64,000 bases of DNA from JACMLX01 sp040384325 (GTDB lineage: Bacteria; Gemmatimonadota; Gemmatimonadetes; Gemmatimonadales; Gemmatimonadaceae), in contig JAZKJL010000003.1 of NCBI GenBank assembly GCA_040384325.1, forward strand, positions 558,001 through 622,000, in the 5' to 3' direction. The translations under genes and the position numbers were made by a program. The notes below the pieces were generated by a model. It made no database searches, was not told the origin of the DNA, and saw nothing but the letters and a program-made list of their open reading frames with translations. Position 1 is the first letter of the stretch; the number at the start of each line of letters is the position of its first letter. This document shows positions 7,744 to 17,700 of the stretch, piece by piece.

Positions 7744-9285
7744 TTACACCTTCGACACCCCGGAGCGACCATGTTCGCACCGCCACTTGGATGCCGTCAC
7801 TTTTGGCGCCCCCGGTCGCGACACGTACTCCACCGTCTGGTAGTCGGTGCGCCACTCCGTCGGCGTCACGGTGCATGACACGTAGCCGCGGTGATGATCG
7901 TGCCAGCGCACCTCCGGCCGGCGTGCCTCCACCGCCGGCGAGAAGTACTGCGATCGTGCGCCGCCATCGCCTTCGGACGAGATCGAGGTGCCGACGAACT
8001 CGGTCGCGATCACCGGACGGTCCGGGCGATCGAAGCCGCGATGCACGTCGTGCACGTAGTTGGAGTGGATGTCGCCGGTCAGCACCACGGTTCGTCCCGC
8101 GGCCCGCTCGGCGATGGCGGTGAGCAGGCGGTCCCGCGCCTTCGGATAACCACTCCACGCTTCCATGTAGACCTCGTCACCCGGCTTCGGCGCCTGCAGC
8201 TCCGGCGCGAACGTGACCTGTTGCGCCAGCACCTGCCAGCGGGCCGGTGATGCGCCGAGTCCATCCACCAGCCAGCGCTCCTGCGCGTCGCCGAGCATGG
8301 TGGCGCTCGCGTCGCCCCAGGCGCCGCAGGGAATCACCTTGCTGCCGTCGTTGCACGGCTGGTCGCTGCGGAACTGACGTGTGTCGAGTACCCAGAACCG
8401 CGCCAGCCCGCCCCAGTCGATCGAGCGCCGGATCGAGAGGTCCGCCCACGACGCTGCGCGCGGCACACGCACCGGCTGGTGCTCCCACCACGCCTGATAC
8501 GCGGCGGCGCGTCGCCAGCGCATCTGCTCCGCCGACTCGTACACGTTCTCGCCGATCTCGTTGGCGTAGTTGTTGTCCACCTCGTGATCGTCCCACGTCA
8601 CGATCCACGGCGTGCGTGCGTGGGCGGCCTGCAGCAGCGGGTCGAGCTTGTACTGCGCATAACGGCGACGGTACTCATCCAGCGTGCGGCACTCGAACCC
8701 GTCATGCTTGCGCACTCGTCCGTCGATGCCGGCATACTCGTAGATGTAGTCGCCGAGATGTGCCACCAGGTCCAGCTCCTCGGCGGCCATGTGCTCGTAG
8801 GCGGTGAACAGGCCCGTCTCGTAATGCTGGCACGACGCGTACGCGAAGCGCAGCGGTGTCTGCGCGCCGGCGGCCGGTGTGGTGCGCAACCGGCCCACCG
8901 CGCTGGTGGCATCGTTGACACGGAAGCGGTAGAAGTACCAGCGATCGGACGCCAGGCCTTCCACGTCCACATGCACCGAGTATCCCAGTTCCGGCGCTGC
9001 GCCGTACATGCCGGTGCGCACGATGCGCATGAATCGCTCGTCCTCCGCCACCTCCCATGCCACCCGCGCCCGCACGCCGTTCATCCCCCAGTCGGGGTCC
9101 ATCGGGCGCGGGGCCAGTCGCGTCCAGATCACGGCACCGGTGCTGTGCGGATCGCCCGACGCCACGCCGAGTGCGAAGGGATCGGCCGCCAGCCGCAGGC
9201 GGCGTGTGAGCGGCTCGAGTGCGGGCGATGCGGCGGCCAGTGCGGCGTACCGGGTCAGGTCAGCCAGGAAGATTCGACGGTCCAT
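7744..9285 (-). CDS. phoD: Alkaline phosphatase D (PhoD-type phosphodiesterase/phosphatase)
   Basis: The 513-residue protein begins DRRIFLADLTRYAALAAASP, a twin-arginine-like signal for export of a folded metalloenzyme. A PhoD N-terminal beta domain (FALGVASGDPHSTGAVIWTRL) and the catalytic domain follow. Metal-binding motifs include RFAYASCQHYETG, VAHLGDYIYEYAG, TWDDHEVDNNYAN, DTRQFRSDQPC and VVLTGDIHSNYVHD. PhoD enzymes need Ca and Fe and release phosphate from phosphoesters outside the cytoplasm. The ATG at 9285 is chosen because the signal begins there. The gene is convergent with the sigma factor gene. Confidence 0.93.
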   Translation of the reverse strand: MDRRIFLADLTRYAALAAASPALEPLTRRLRLAADPFALGVASGDPHSTGAVIWTRLAPRPMDPDWGMNGVRARVAWEVAEDERFMRIVRTGMYGAAPELGYSVHVDVEGLASDRWYFYRFRVNDATSAVGRLRTTPAAGAQTPLRFAYASCQHYETGLFTAYEHMAAEELDLVAHLGDYIYEYAGIDGRVRKHDGFECRTLDEYRRRYAQYKLDPLLQAAHARTPWIVTWDDHEVDNNYANEIGENVYESAEQMRWRRAAAYQAWWEHQPVRVPRAASWADLSIRRSIDWGGLARFWVLDTRQFRSDQPCNDGSKVIPCGAWGDASATMLGDAQERWLVDGLGASPARWQVLAQQVTFAPELQAPKPGDEVYMEAWSGYPKARDRLLTAIAERAAGRTVVLTGDIHSNYVHDVHRGFDRPDRPVIATEFVGTSISSEGDGGARSQYFSPAVEARRPEVRWHDHHRGYVSCTVTPTEWRTDYQTVEYVSRPGAPKVTASKWRCEHGRSGVSKV

Positions 9286-9404
9286 CGCATTATCCTGTAT
9301 CCTGCGCAGCGCCACCGAAAGGCTGGGGCGTCACGTCGATGCCACGGTCCGCACACGAGGTGCGTCCCGACGGGTGGCACAGGTCCCATTGCGTGGAGTT
9401 GGTC

Positions 9405-10265
9405 GTGATCTCGTACGATTCGAAGAACTGGATCCGCATCCTGCGCGAGGTGCCGCGCAGCCACGTGTTCCGGATGCTGTTCCTGGACGTGATGGCGGCC
9501 GGCGCCTACGCCGCCCTCGTGGTCTGGCTGGAGACGGAGGTGATCGGCTCGCTGCTGCCGCTCGGCCCCTCGTTCCTCTCGATCCTCGGCATCATCCTCG
9601 GCCTGCTGCTCGTCTTCCGTACGAACACCGCTTATGACCGGTGGTGGGAAGGGCGACGGCTCTGGGGCCAGCTGGTGAACGTGTCACGCGGCATGTCGCG
9701 GCAGCTCGATGCCATGCTCGGTGATGCGCCGGCGCGGATTCCGGCCCGCCTGAATTACGCCCGCATCCTGTCCACCTTCCCGCAGTCGCTCGGTGCGCAC
9801 CTGCGCGCACCCGGCAGCGTCACCGGGCCCGACGCCCCGGCCGCGCTGCTCTCGTCATTGCATCGCGCCGTGCAGGCCGATCTCACGCACGGTCATCTCG
9901 TCTCCGATGCGCGCATCACGCTGGCGCCGATCCTCCAGCAGTTCGACGATGTGATGGGTGCCTGTGAGCGCATCCGCAACACACCCATTCCGTACAGCTA
10001 CTCGTCGTACGTGAAGCAGTTCGTGCTGATCTACGCCATCATCATGCCGTTCGGCCTCGCCAAGGATTTCGGCTACGGCGCGATCATCGCGTCGATGCTC
10101 ACCTTCTTCGCCACCATGGGGCTCGAGCTGCTGGCCGAGGAGATCGAGGAGCCCTTCGGTGGCGATCGCAACGACCTGCCGCTGGACGACATCGCCACCG
10201 TGATCGCACGCGACGTGCACGGCGCACTCGGCGTGTCGCAGCCGACGCCCGCCGGCACGGCATGA
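9405..10265 (+). CDS. Bestrophin-like (UPF0187) anion channel family membrane protein
   Basis: The 286-residue protein fits the bacterial bestrophin/UPF0187 family. It has SKNWIRILREVPRSHVFRML, two early transmembrane helices, FRTNTAYDRWWEGRRLWGQLVN (the family hallmark), then PIPYSYSSYVKQFVLIYAIIMPFG and LAEEIEEPFGGDRNDLPLD. Bestrophins form pentameric anion channels in the membrane. The GTG at 9405 has a GGAG at 9395-9398; GTG 9393 and ATG 9339 are possible alternatives. The stop overlaps the ATG of the next gene (ATGA), so the two are probably translated together. Confidence 0.88.
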   Translation: MISYDSKNWIRILREVPRSHVFRMLFLDVMAAGAYAALVVWLETEVIGSLLPLGPSFLSILGIILGLLLVFRTNTAYDRWWEGRRLWGQLVNVSRGMSRQLDAMLGDAPARIPARLNYARILSTFPQSLGAHLRAPGSVTGPDAPAALLSSLHRAVQADLTHGHLVSDARITLAPILQQFDDVMGACERIRNTPIPYSYSSYVKQFVLIYAIIMPFGLAKDFGYGAIIASMLTFFATMGLELLAEEIEEPFGGDRNDLPLDDIATVIARDVHGALGVSQPTPAGTA

Positions 10266-12274
10266 CCGCTCGTGTCGCCGCTCGACAGGCCGCCCTCACC
10301 ACTGGCCTGCTGCTCGTCGCCGTCTATCTCGCCACCGCCGCACCATCGCTCACCTTCTGGGACGCGAGCGAGTTCGCGACGGCCTTCGCCACGTTCGGTA
10401 TTCCGCATCCGCCAGGCACGCCGCTGTACGTGAGCCTCGGCGCGGCGATCTGGCGGCTGGTGCCTGGATTGTCGCCGGTGCAGGCGGGCACGCTGCTGTC
10501 CGCCGTCGCGACGGCAGTCGCCTGCGCGGGGGCAGCGTGGATCGTGGCCGAAAGCAGCGGACAGCGTGTGCTGGCCATCATCGCCGGCACCAGCGCGGGA
10601 TTGATGGGCACCGTCTGGATGAACGCCACCGAGACCGAGGTCTACGCGGTGTCACTGCTGCTGGTGGCAGCCCAGCTGCTGGCCGCGTGGCATGCGCATC
10701 GCACCGACGACGATCGTGCACGTGTGCTGCTGATGTACCTCGCGGCACTGTCGATCCCCGTGCACCTGAGTGCACTGGTGGCCACGCCGGCCGCACTGTT
10801 GCTCGCCAGCACCGATTCGCAGGGGCGCGTGCGCTGGTGGTCGGTGGCGACCGGCACCGTGATGATGTTCGCGATCATCGCCGCCAGTCGTGCGGAACTG
10901 ATCGTGGCCGGAGTGCTGCTGCTGTGCGCGGTCGCGCTGCACCTCGTCGCACGTCGCGGTCGGGACGGCAGCGGGACGCTGGAACCTGTCACGCGCCGTC
11001 CGACGTCGTGGGTGCCCCTGGCCCTCGTCACGACGCTGCTGGCCTGGAGTGCGGTCGCGATCCTGCTGGTGCGCGCGCGCCACTCACCGTTCCTCAATCA
11101 GGGCGACCCCGACACCTTTCGTCGTCTGCTGGACGTGATCTCCCGTGCGCAGTACGACGTGGCGGCGCTCTGGCCGCGGCGCGCACCGCCATGGCTGCAA
11201 CTCGGCAACATCGCGCAATACGCCGACTGGCAGGTTGCGCTGTCGCTCTGGAACGACGTCACGACATCCTGGTGGCGCACACCCTTCACGCTGCTGGCGC
11301 TGGGCGTCGGTGCCGTCGGCGCGGTGGCGCATTGGCGTGGGCATCGCATCACGGCACGGGTCACGCTGCTGCTGCTGGTCCTGGCGACGGTCGGTGTGTG
11401 CGCGCAGCTGAATCTGCGTGCCGGCCCGTCGTACGGCGTCGGCGTGTTGCCGGCGGGCGCGCTGCACGAGGCACGGGAGCGCGACTATTTCTTCGCGCTC
11501 GCCTTCTGGGTATGGGGGCTCTGGATCGGGATCGGCGCCTGCGCGCTGGCACGACGCAGGCAGGTTCCCGTCGCGCTGGCGGCGGTGGTGCCGCTGGCCA
11601 TGTGCGTCGGGAGTTGGCGTGCCGTGACGCGCGCCGCGTGGCCGGATCGCTCGTTGGCCAGCGCCGTGGCTGGTGAGTTGCTGCAGCACGTGCCGCGCAA
11701 CGGCTTGCTGCTCACTGCCGGGGACAACGACACCTATCCGCTCTGGTATCGCCAGGCGGTGGACGGTCTCCGCCCCGACGTCCAGGTGGTGGTGATGTCG
11801 CTGCTGCCGGCCGACTGGTACCTGCGCGAAGGGGCTCGGCGCGCCGGTCCATTCCGCCCTGACACCGCGCTCGCGGCCAACGGCGTGGTGCGTGCGGCGT
11901 GGCTGGCGCGCGAGAAGCTCGGCGTCCGCGGCGCGGTGGCGGTGTCCATCCTCGTGGACGCGGATGCGCGTGCCGAGCTCGGCCGTCGCGCCGGCATCAC
12001 CTGTTGGCGTCGCGCCGGCATGGTGGACATCGGCAGCGTCGCTCGCGAGGTCTGTCCGCCCCGTGTCGATGCCGAACGCTCGTTCGACAGTGCGCGACGG
12101 TTGGCGCCGTTTCGCACCGCGGCCTCACCGCGTCAGTCGCCCGACGGCATGGTGAACGCGTTCCTCGACCTCGCGCGCTGTCCGGCCCTCGCCGCCGACC
12201 TCGCGATGACCGGCGTGGCGGCCGGCGATTCGATCGCGCGCGGATTGCTTGATATCACGTGTAACCTCCGGTAA
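10262..12274 (+). CDS. DUF2723 (TMEM260-like) predicted protein O-mannosyltransferase
   Basis: The 670-residue membrane protein has many hydrophobic helices and a soluble C-terminal part. The N-terminal signature FWDASEFATAFATFGIPHPPGTPLYVSLG marks DUF2723, related to the eukaryotic TMEM260 O-mannosyltransferases; the acidic residue in DASE is the likely catalytic one. Further typical stretches are WMNATETEVYAVSLLLVA, HEARERDYFFALAFWVWGLW and LTAGDNDTYPLWYRQ. It would use a lipid-linked sugar to glycosylate exported proteins; the acceptor is unknown. It overlaps the bestrophin-like gene by 4 bases. Its stop codon lies inside the -10 element of the next operon's promoter. Confidence 0.85.
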   Translation: MTARVAARQAALTTGLLLVAVYLATAAPSLTFWDASEFATAFATFGIPHPPGTPLYVSLGAAIWRLVPGLSPVQAGTLLSAVATAVACAGAAWIVAESSGQRVLAIIAGTSAGLMGTVWMNATETEVYAVSLLLVAAQLLAAWHAHRTDDDRARVLLMYLAALSIPVHLSALVATPAALLLASTDSQGRVRWWSVATGTVMMFAIIAASRAELIVAGVLLLCAVALHLVARRGRDGSGTLEPVTRRPTSWVPLALVTTLLAWSAVAILLVRARHSPFLNQGDPDTFRRLLDVISRAQYDVAALWPRRAPPWLQLGNIAQYADWQVALSLWNDVTTSWWRTPFTLLALGVGAVGAVAHWRGHRITARVTLLLLVLATVGVCAQLNLRAGPSYGVGVLPAGALHEARERDYFFALAFWVWGLWIGIGACALARRRQVPVALAAVVPLAMCVGSWRAVTRAAWPDRSLASAVAGELLQHVPRNGLLLTAGDNDTYPLWYRQAVDGLRPDVQVVVMSLLPADWYLREGARRAGPFRPDTALAANGVVRAAWLAREKLGVRGAVAVSILVDADARAELGRRAGITCWRRAGMVDIGSVAREVCPPRVDAERSFDSARRLAPFRTAASPRQSPDGMVNAFLDLARCPALAADLAMTGVAAGDSIARGLLDITCNLR

Positions 12275-12277
12275 AAT
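12249..12277 (+). promoter_or_regulatory. Sigma70-like promoter of the yggS-divIVA-ileS operon, leaderless geometry
   Basis: A -35 box TTGATA (12249-12254) and a -10 box TAAAAT (12272-12277), each 5/6 to consensus, are separated by 17 bases. Transcription should start near 12283-12285, while the yggS ATG is at 12286, so the mRNA would be leaderless or nearly so. There is no Shine-Dalgarno sequence. Confidence 0.75.
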
Positions 12278-12285
12278 ACGAACTT

Positions 12286-12969
12286 ATGGCGTTTGCGGAC
12301 CTCGGTGAGCGGGTGCGGGAAGTACGGGATCGGATCGAGGCGTCGCGCCAGCGCGGCGGGCGGGGCCAGGAGGTGCGGATCATCGCCGTCACCAAGACGC
12401 ACGGCGCCGATGCGGTGGACGCGGCCGCTGCCTGCGGCATCGGTGACGTCGGCGAGAACAAGGTCCAGGAAGCGCTCGACAAGATGCAGGCGACGTCAGC
12501 CGACGTGCGCTGGCACCTCATCGGGCACCTGCAGCGAAACAAGGCGAAGGCGGCGCCGTCGTTTGCGATGGTGCATTCGCTCGACAGCATGCGGCTGGCG
12601 GATGCGCTGCAGGCCGCTGCGCAGCAGGCCGGTCGGGTGCTGGACGTGCTGGTGCAGGTGAACGTGGCAGGCGAGGCGCAGAAGAGCGGGGTGGCCCCCA
12701 CCGACGTCGAGGCGCTGGCCCTGCATCTGGCCAGCACCAGCGCGTTGCGGGTCTCGGGAGTGATGTGCATGGCGCCGTTCACCGATGACGAGACGGTGCT
12801 GCGTCATGCGTTCAGTGGTGCGCGTGAGGCACTGGCGGTGGTGCGCGGTGCCGGGCACGACACCGCGCACGAGTTGTCGATGGGGATGTCGGGGGATTAC
12901 GAGATCGCGGTGGAGGAAGGGGCCACACTGGTCCGCCTGGGAACCGTGCTGTTCGGAGCGAGGAGCTGA
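12286..12969 (+). CDS. yggS: YggS/PLPBP-family pyridoxal-phosphate homeostasis protein
   Basis: The 227-residue protein is of normal length for the YggS/YlmE/PROSC family. It has the PLP-binding lysine in RIIAVTKTHG (Lys37), then FGENKVQE-like GDVGENKVQEAL, WHLIGHLQRNKAK, VLVQVNVAGEAQKSG and ELSMGMSGDYEIAVEEGATLVRLGTVLFG. The family binds PLP and balances vitamin B6 and amino acid pools without a proven enzymatic reaction. It is the first gene of the operon. The start at 12286 directly follows a strong promoter. The stop overlaps the divIVA start by one base, as expected for coupled translation; the same neighbour pair is common in Gram-positive division clusters. Confidence 0.95.
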   Translation: MAFADLGERVREVRDRIEASRQRGGRGQEVRIIAVTKTHGADAVDAAAACGIGDVGENKVQEALDKMQATSADVRWHLIGHLQRNKAKAAPSFAMVHSLDSMRLADALQAAAQQAGRVLDVLVQVNVAGEAQKSGVAPTDVEALALHLASTSALRVSGVMCMAPFTDDETVLRHAFSGAREALAVVRGAGHDTAHELSMGMSGDYEIAVEEGATLVRLGTVLFGARS

Positions 12970-13826
12970 TGTCAGACGAACAATTTCGATTGACGCCGCT
13001 GGACGTGCGGCGCTGGGAATTCGGCTCGGCCCTGCGTGGTTACGACCGGGCGCGCGTGGACGAGTTCAAGGCGCGCGTGGCTGACGAGATCGAGGAGTTG
13101 GCGCGTCGCATCAACGACCTCGATGCCAAGGCGCGCGGCTTTCACGACCAGATCCGCTCCTTCCGTGAGCGCGACCGCGCCATCAACGATGCGCTGGTCA
13201 GCGCCCAGCAGCTCCGCACCGACATCCGTGAGCAGGCCGAGAAGGAAGGGTCGCTGGTGCTGCAGGAAGCGCGCGGCGATGCCGACAAGGTGGTCGGGGA
13301 GGCGAAGCTGGAGGCCGATCGCCTCTCGCAGGACTCGCGCGCCGAGGCCGAGCGCCTGCTCACCGATGCCCGGGTGCGGTCCGAGGAACAGCTCACCGAC
13401 GCGCGCAATCGTGCCGAGGAGATGCTGCGTGACTCACGCGACGAGTCGGAGCGGCTGCTGCGCGCCGCCAAGCTCGAGGCCCGCACGCTGGTGGACGACT
13501 CGCGCAACATGGCCAAGCGCATCGCCACCGACCTCGATCAGCTCAATCGTGCGCGCACGTCGTACCTGTCGCAGATGAAGGCGCTCGCCGAACGGCACCT
13601 GCAGGACGTCGAGGCCTCGCGTCTCGCATCGCCCAGCCTGCCGGCGTCGGTGGACATGTACCTCCACGATGCCGAGGACGCGGTCGATGCGCGCCTCAAG
13701 CCGCGTCCCACGCCGCTGATGAGCACCATCGTGCCGGCCAAGGAGACGATCACCGATCCCGAGACGGTGCGCGCCGTCACCGATGGCTACATCCCGCGCA
13801 CCGCGCTCCCGGAGTCGAAGTCGTGA
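12969..13826 (+). CDS. divIVA: DivIVA-domain protein
   Basis: The 285-residue protein has an N-terminal DivIVA domain (LTPLDVRRWEFGSALRGYDRARVDEF: the lipid-binding domain with the F-x-x-x-x-x-GYD pattern). A long coiled coil spans about residues 30-215. Within it, roughly 11-residue units repeat (AEAERLLTDAR, RSEEQLTDARN, RAEEMLRDSRD), which suggests an undecad coiled coil. DivIVA recognises curved membrane and recruits division or growth proteins. The C-terminal 65 residues are less regular and proline-bearing. It overlaps yggS by 1 base and the next gene by 4. The neighbouring order resembles Bacillus. Confidence 0.93.
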   Translation: MSDEQFRLTPLDVRRWEFGSALRGYDRARVDEFKARVADEIEELARRINDLDAKARGFHDQIRSFRERDRAINDALVSAQQLRTDIREQAEKEGSLVLQEARGDADKVVGEAKLEADRLSQDSRAEAERLLTDARVRSEEQLTDARNRAEEMLRDSRDESERLLRAAKLEARTLVDDSRNMAKRIATDLDQLNRARTSYLSQMKALAERHLQDVEASRLASPSLPASVDMYLHDAEDAVDARLKPRPTPLMSTIVPAKETITDPETVRAVTDGYIPRTALPESKS

Positions 13827-14719
13827 GCGATCCGGGCGCGCCGTCGCTCAACGCCACAGTCGAGATGCGCGCCTTCCGCAAGGTGTCGCCGATCCCCATG
13901 CCGCACAGCATGGAACGCATCACGGCCGCCGCCCAGGCGATCCGTGCCCGTTTCCCGACGCCACCCACCGAGGCCATCATCCTCGGCACCGGGCTCGGTG
14001 AACTCGCGTCACAGATCAGCGTGCAGGCCACGATCGACTACGCCGACATCCCCGGCTTCCCGCTCTCCACCGTGGAAAGTCACGCCGGTCGCCTGCTCTG
14101 TGGCACGCTCGGTGGGCGCACGGTGGTGGCCATGCAGGGGCGCTTCCACCGCTACGAAGGGTATTCGCTGCACGAGGTCACCTTCCCGGTGCGCGTGCTG
14201 CGCGCCCTCGGTGCGCACACGCTGATCGTCTCCAACGCTTGTGGCGGCATGCATCCGCTCTGGCAGCGCGGGGACCTGATGCTGATCGCCGATCACATCA
14301 ACATGCTCGGCGACAACCCGCTGGTCGGTCCCAACGACCCGGCACTCGGTCCGCGTTTTCCCGACATGTCGGTGGCCTACGATGCGCCGCTGCGTGCGCT
14401 GGCGCGCGACGTCGCGGCGGCCCAGCAGGTCACCCTGCGCGAGGGGATTTACGTCGCGGTGGTGGGCCCGAACCTCGAGACGCGTGCCGAATACCGCATG
14501 CTCCGCGCGCTCGGCGCCGACGTCGTCGGCATGTCCACCGTCCCCGAGGTCATCGTGGCCCGGCATGGCGGCATGCGCGTGCTTGGACTCTCAATCATCA
14601 CTGACATGTGTCTGCCGGATTCGCTGCAGGAAGCGACGCTGGACGAGATCGTCGCCACCGCGAACGCTGCGCAGCCGAAATTGACGGCATTGGTGCGCGG
14701 GGTGCTGGAGCGCCTGTGA
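13823..14719 (+). CDS. Purine-nucleoside phosphorylase (trimeric PNP/MTAP superfamily)
   Basis: The 298-residue enzyme matches trimeric PNPs: ILGTGLGELA (phosphate loop), ESHAGRLLCG, GRFHRYEGYS, SNACGGMHPLWQRGDLMLIADHINMLG, GPNLETRAEYRMLRALGADVVGMSTVPEVIVARH. These phosphorolyse purine nucleosides to base and ribose-1-phosphate. Where classical 6-oxopurine PNPs carry Asn for base recognition, this one has Asp261 (SIITDMCLPD), which may shift specificity. The GTG at 13823 overlaps the divIVA stop (GTGA); in-frame ATGs at residues 15, 26 and 30 are alternatives. It interrupts an otherwise conserved divIVA-ileS order. Confidence 0.9.
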   Translation: MSDPGAPSLNATVEMRAFRKVSPIPMPHSMERITAAAQAIRARFPTPPTEAIILGTGLGELASQISVQATIDYADIPGFPLSTVESHAGRLLCGTLGGRTVVAMQGRFHRYEGYSLHEVTFPVRVLRALGAHTLIVSNACGGMHPLWQRGDLMLIADHINMLGDNPLVGPNDPALGPRFPDMSVAYDAPLRALARDVAAAQQVTLREGIYVAVVGPNLETRAEYRMLRALGADVVGMSTVPEVIVARHGGMRVLGLSIITDMCLPDSLQEATLDEIVATANAAQPKLTALVRGVLERL

Positions 14720-17700
14720 CCGACGTCCGTCCGCCCCGTTATGCACGCCTGCCCGACGACCTGACGCCCGACCAGCTCGAGACCGCGCTGCTGGATCAGT
14801 GGGATCGCGAACAGCTGTTCACGCCGAGCAACCATCCGGCGCCGGGCCAGTCGTCGTTCGTGTTCTACGAAGGACCGCCGACCGCGAATGGGCGTCCGGG
14901 CATCCATCACGTCTTCGCCCGGACGCTGAAGGACCTCATCCCGCGCCACCGCGCGATGAAGGGTGCCCACATCACCCGCAAGGCCGGCTGGGATACCCAC
15001 GGCCTGCCGGTCGAGATCGAGGTCGAGAAGGCGCTCGGCATCAGTGGCAAGCGTGACATCGAAGCCATCGGCGTGGCCGAGTTCAACCGGCGCTGCCGCG
15101 AGAGTGTGTTCACCTATCGCGGCGACTGGGAGAAGCTCAGCAAGCGCATGGCCTACTGGCTGGATTACGACCAGCCATACGTGACGTACACCAACGAGTA
15201 CGTGGAGAGTGTGTGGTGGGCCCTCGCCACCATGCACGCCAAGGGCTTGCTGGTGCAGGGCCACAAGATCCTGCCGTACTGTCCGCGATGCGAGACGGCC
15301 CTCTCGTCGCATGAAGTCGCGCAGGGCTACAAGGACGTCGAGGATCCGAGCACCTACATCGCGCTCGACCTGGTCGATCCGTCGAGCACCATGCGTCGGC
15401 GCATCCTCGTCTGGACCACCACGCCGTGGACGCTGGTGTCGAACGCCGCGCTGGCGGTGCATCCCGAACTGCCGTACGTCGAGCTGCAGAAGAAGACGGG
15501 CGCCGAGTTCACGGTGATCCTCGCCGAGTCGCGCGTGGGCGCAGTGCTGGGCCTCGACTGGGCCGATCGCTGGACCGGTGTCGGGACGATGACGGGTGCC
15601 CAGCTGGCCGGCATGCGCTACACGCGACCGCTGGACTGGGTCGAGTATCCGGAAGGCACCAATCACGAGATCATCGTTGCCGAGACGTTCGTGTCGGCTG
15701 ACGATGGCACCGGCGTGGTGCACATGTCACCCGCATTCGGCGCCGATGACTATGGGGCGGGGCAGCGGCACAACCTGCCGTTCATCCAGCCGGTGGATGC
15801 GCGCGGTCGCTTTCCGGAAGGCATGCCGGTGATCGGGGGCCGGTTCATCAAGGATGCCGATCCGCTGATCGTCGATGAGCTGAAGCGGCGCGACGTGCTC
15901 TGGAAGGACGGGCGCTTCGTGCACTCGTATCCGCACTGCTGGCGCTGCGGCACGCCACTGCTGTACTACGCGCGCGGTTCGTGGTTCGTGAAGACGACGG
16001 CGATCAAGGACGACATGCTGGCCCGCAACGCCCAGGTGCAGTGGCAGCCGCCGGAGGTGGGGGCGGGACGTTTCGGCCAGTGGCTCGAGAACAACGTGGA
16101 CTGGGCCATCTCGCGTGATCGCTACTGGGGCACGCCGCTCCCGGTGTGGGTCAACGACGCCGACGCGTCGGAGATCGAGGTGATCGGCAGCTATGCGCAG
16201 CTGGCCGAGCGCATCGGGCGCGCGCTGCCCGAGGATTTCGATCCGCACAAGCCGTTCATCGATGCCTGTACCTGGCCGGCTGCCAGCGGCACCGGCACCA
16301 TGCGCCGCGTGCCGGAGGTGATCGACACCTGGTTCGATTCCGGCAGCATGCCGTTCGCGCAGTGGCACTATCCGTTCGAGAATGCCGATGTCGTCGCACA
16401 GCATTTCCCGGCCGACTACATCTGCGAGGGCGTGGACCAGACACGCGGCTGGTTCTACTCGCTGCTGGCGATTTCCACGGCACTCGGTGACGCGCTGCCC
16501 AACAACGCCGCCGGTTCGGCGGCGCCGTATCGCCACGTGCTGGTGAACGACCTCGTGCTCGATGCCGCCGGGCTCAAGATGTCGAAGAGCAAGGGCAACG
16601 CCGTCGAGCCGTGGCGGGTCATCGCCACGCACGGTGTCGATGCGGTGCGCCTGTTCCTGATCAGCACCAGCCAGGTCTGGATTCCGCGACGCTTCGACGA
16701 GGATGTGCTGCGCCAGACGGCCGGTCGATTCCTCGTCACGCTGCGCAACACCTACAGCGGCATCTTCGCGCAGTACGCGAACTTCGGTTGGGCACCGAGT
16801 GATCGTGATCCGGCGGTGGCCGATCGGCCGGCGCTCGATCGCTGGGTGCTCTCGCGCCTCGCCACCGTCGAGGCGGACGCTGACCGGTTGCTGGAGGCGT
16901 ACGAACCCACGCTCGCGGCGCGCACGATCATGGAGTTCGTGGACGAGGATGTCTCCAACTGGTACGTGCGGCTGAGTCGCGCGCGCTTCTGGGAGGTGGA
17001 ATCCGACGACAGCCGGGCGGCCTTCGCCACCCTGCATGAGGTGCTGACGGTGACCTGTCGCCTCCTCGCGCCGCTGGCGCCGTTCCTCACCGACTGGATG
17101 CATCGCCAACTGGTCGGCACGTCGGTGCACACCGCTCCCTACGTCCGTCCCACCGGTGGCTTCCGCGACGCCGCACTGGAGCGCGCAATGGCGGCCATCC
17201 GCACGCTCTGTCGCCTGGGTCGCGCGGCGCGCGAGGAGGCGGGCCGGAAGGTGCGCCAGCCGCTGGCACGGATGGTGGGGGTGGTGCCGCGGGAGGAGTC
17301 GGCCGGGGTCGAGGCGCTGCTGGGTTTGGTGCGTACCGAGCTCAACATCAAGTCGGTGCTGCTGGCCGGCTCGGCTGACGACCTGGTGCGGGTCACGGCG
17401 AAGGGGAATTTCCGGGTCTTGGGCAAGCGCTTCGGCAAGGCCACCCCACTGGCGGCGGCCGCCATCGAGCAGCTGCCATCGGACCGCCTGCAGGCCTTCG
17501 AGCGGGGCGAGGTGGTCAGGATCACGGTGGACGGCGCCGAGTTTCCGCTGGAGCCGGATGACGTCGTGCTGACCCGATCGGCGGCGGGCGATCTCGTGGT
17601 CGCGGGCGACGGTGTGTATGTTGCCGCGGTCGATCCGACCCTCACCGACGACCTGCGCCGTGAGGGCCTGGCCCGGGAAGTGGTCAGCAAGGTCCAGCGC

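Noticed and set aside
14640..14715. T-box leader for ileS, as in Bacillus
   Set aside because: ileS starts inside the stop codon of the preceding gene, leaving no untranslated leader for a T-box.
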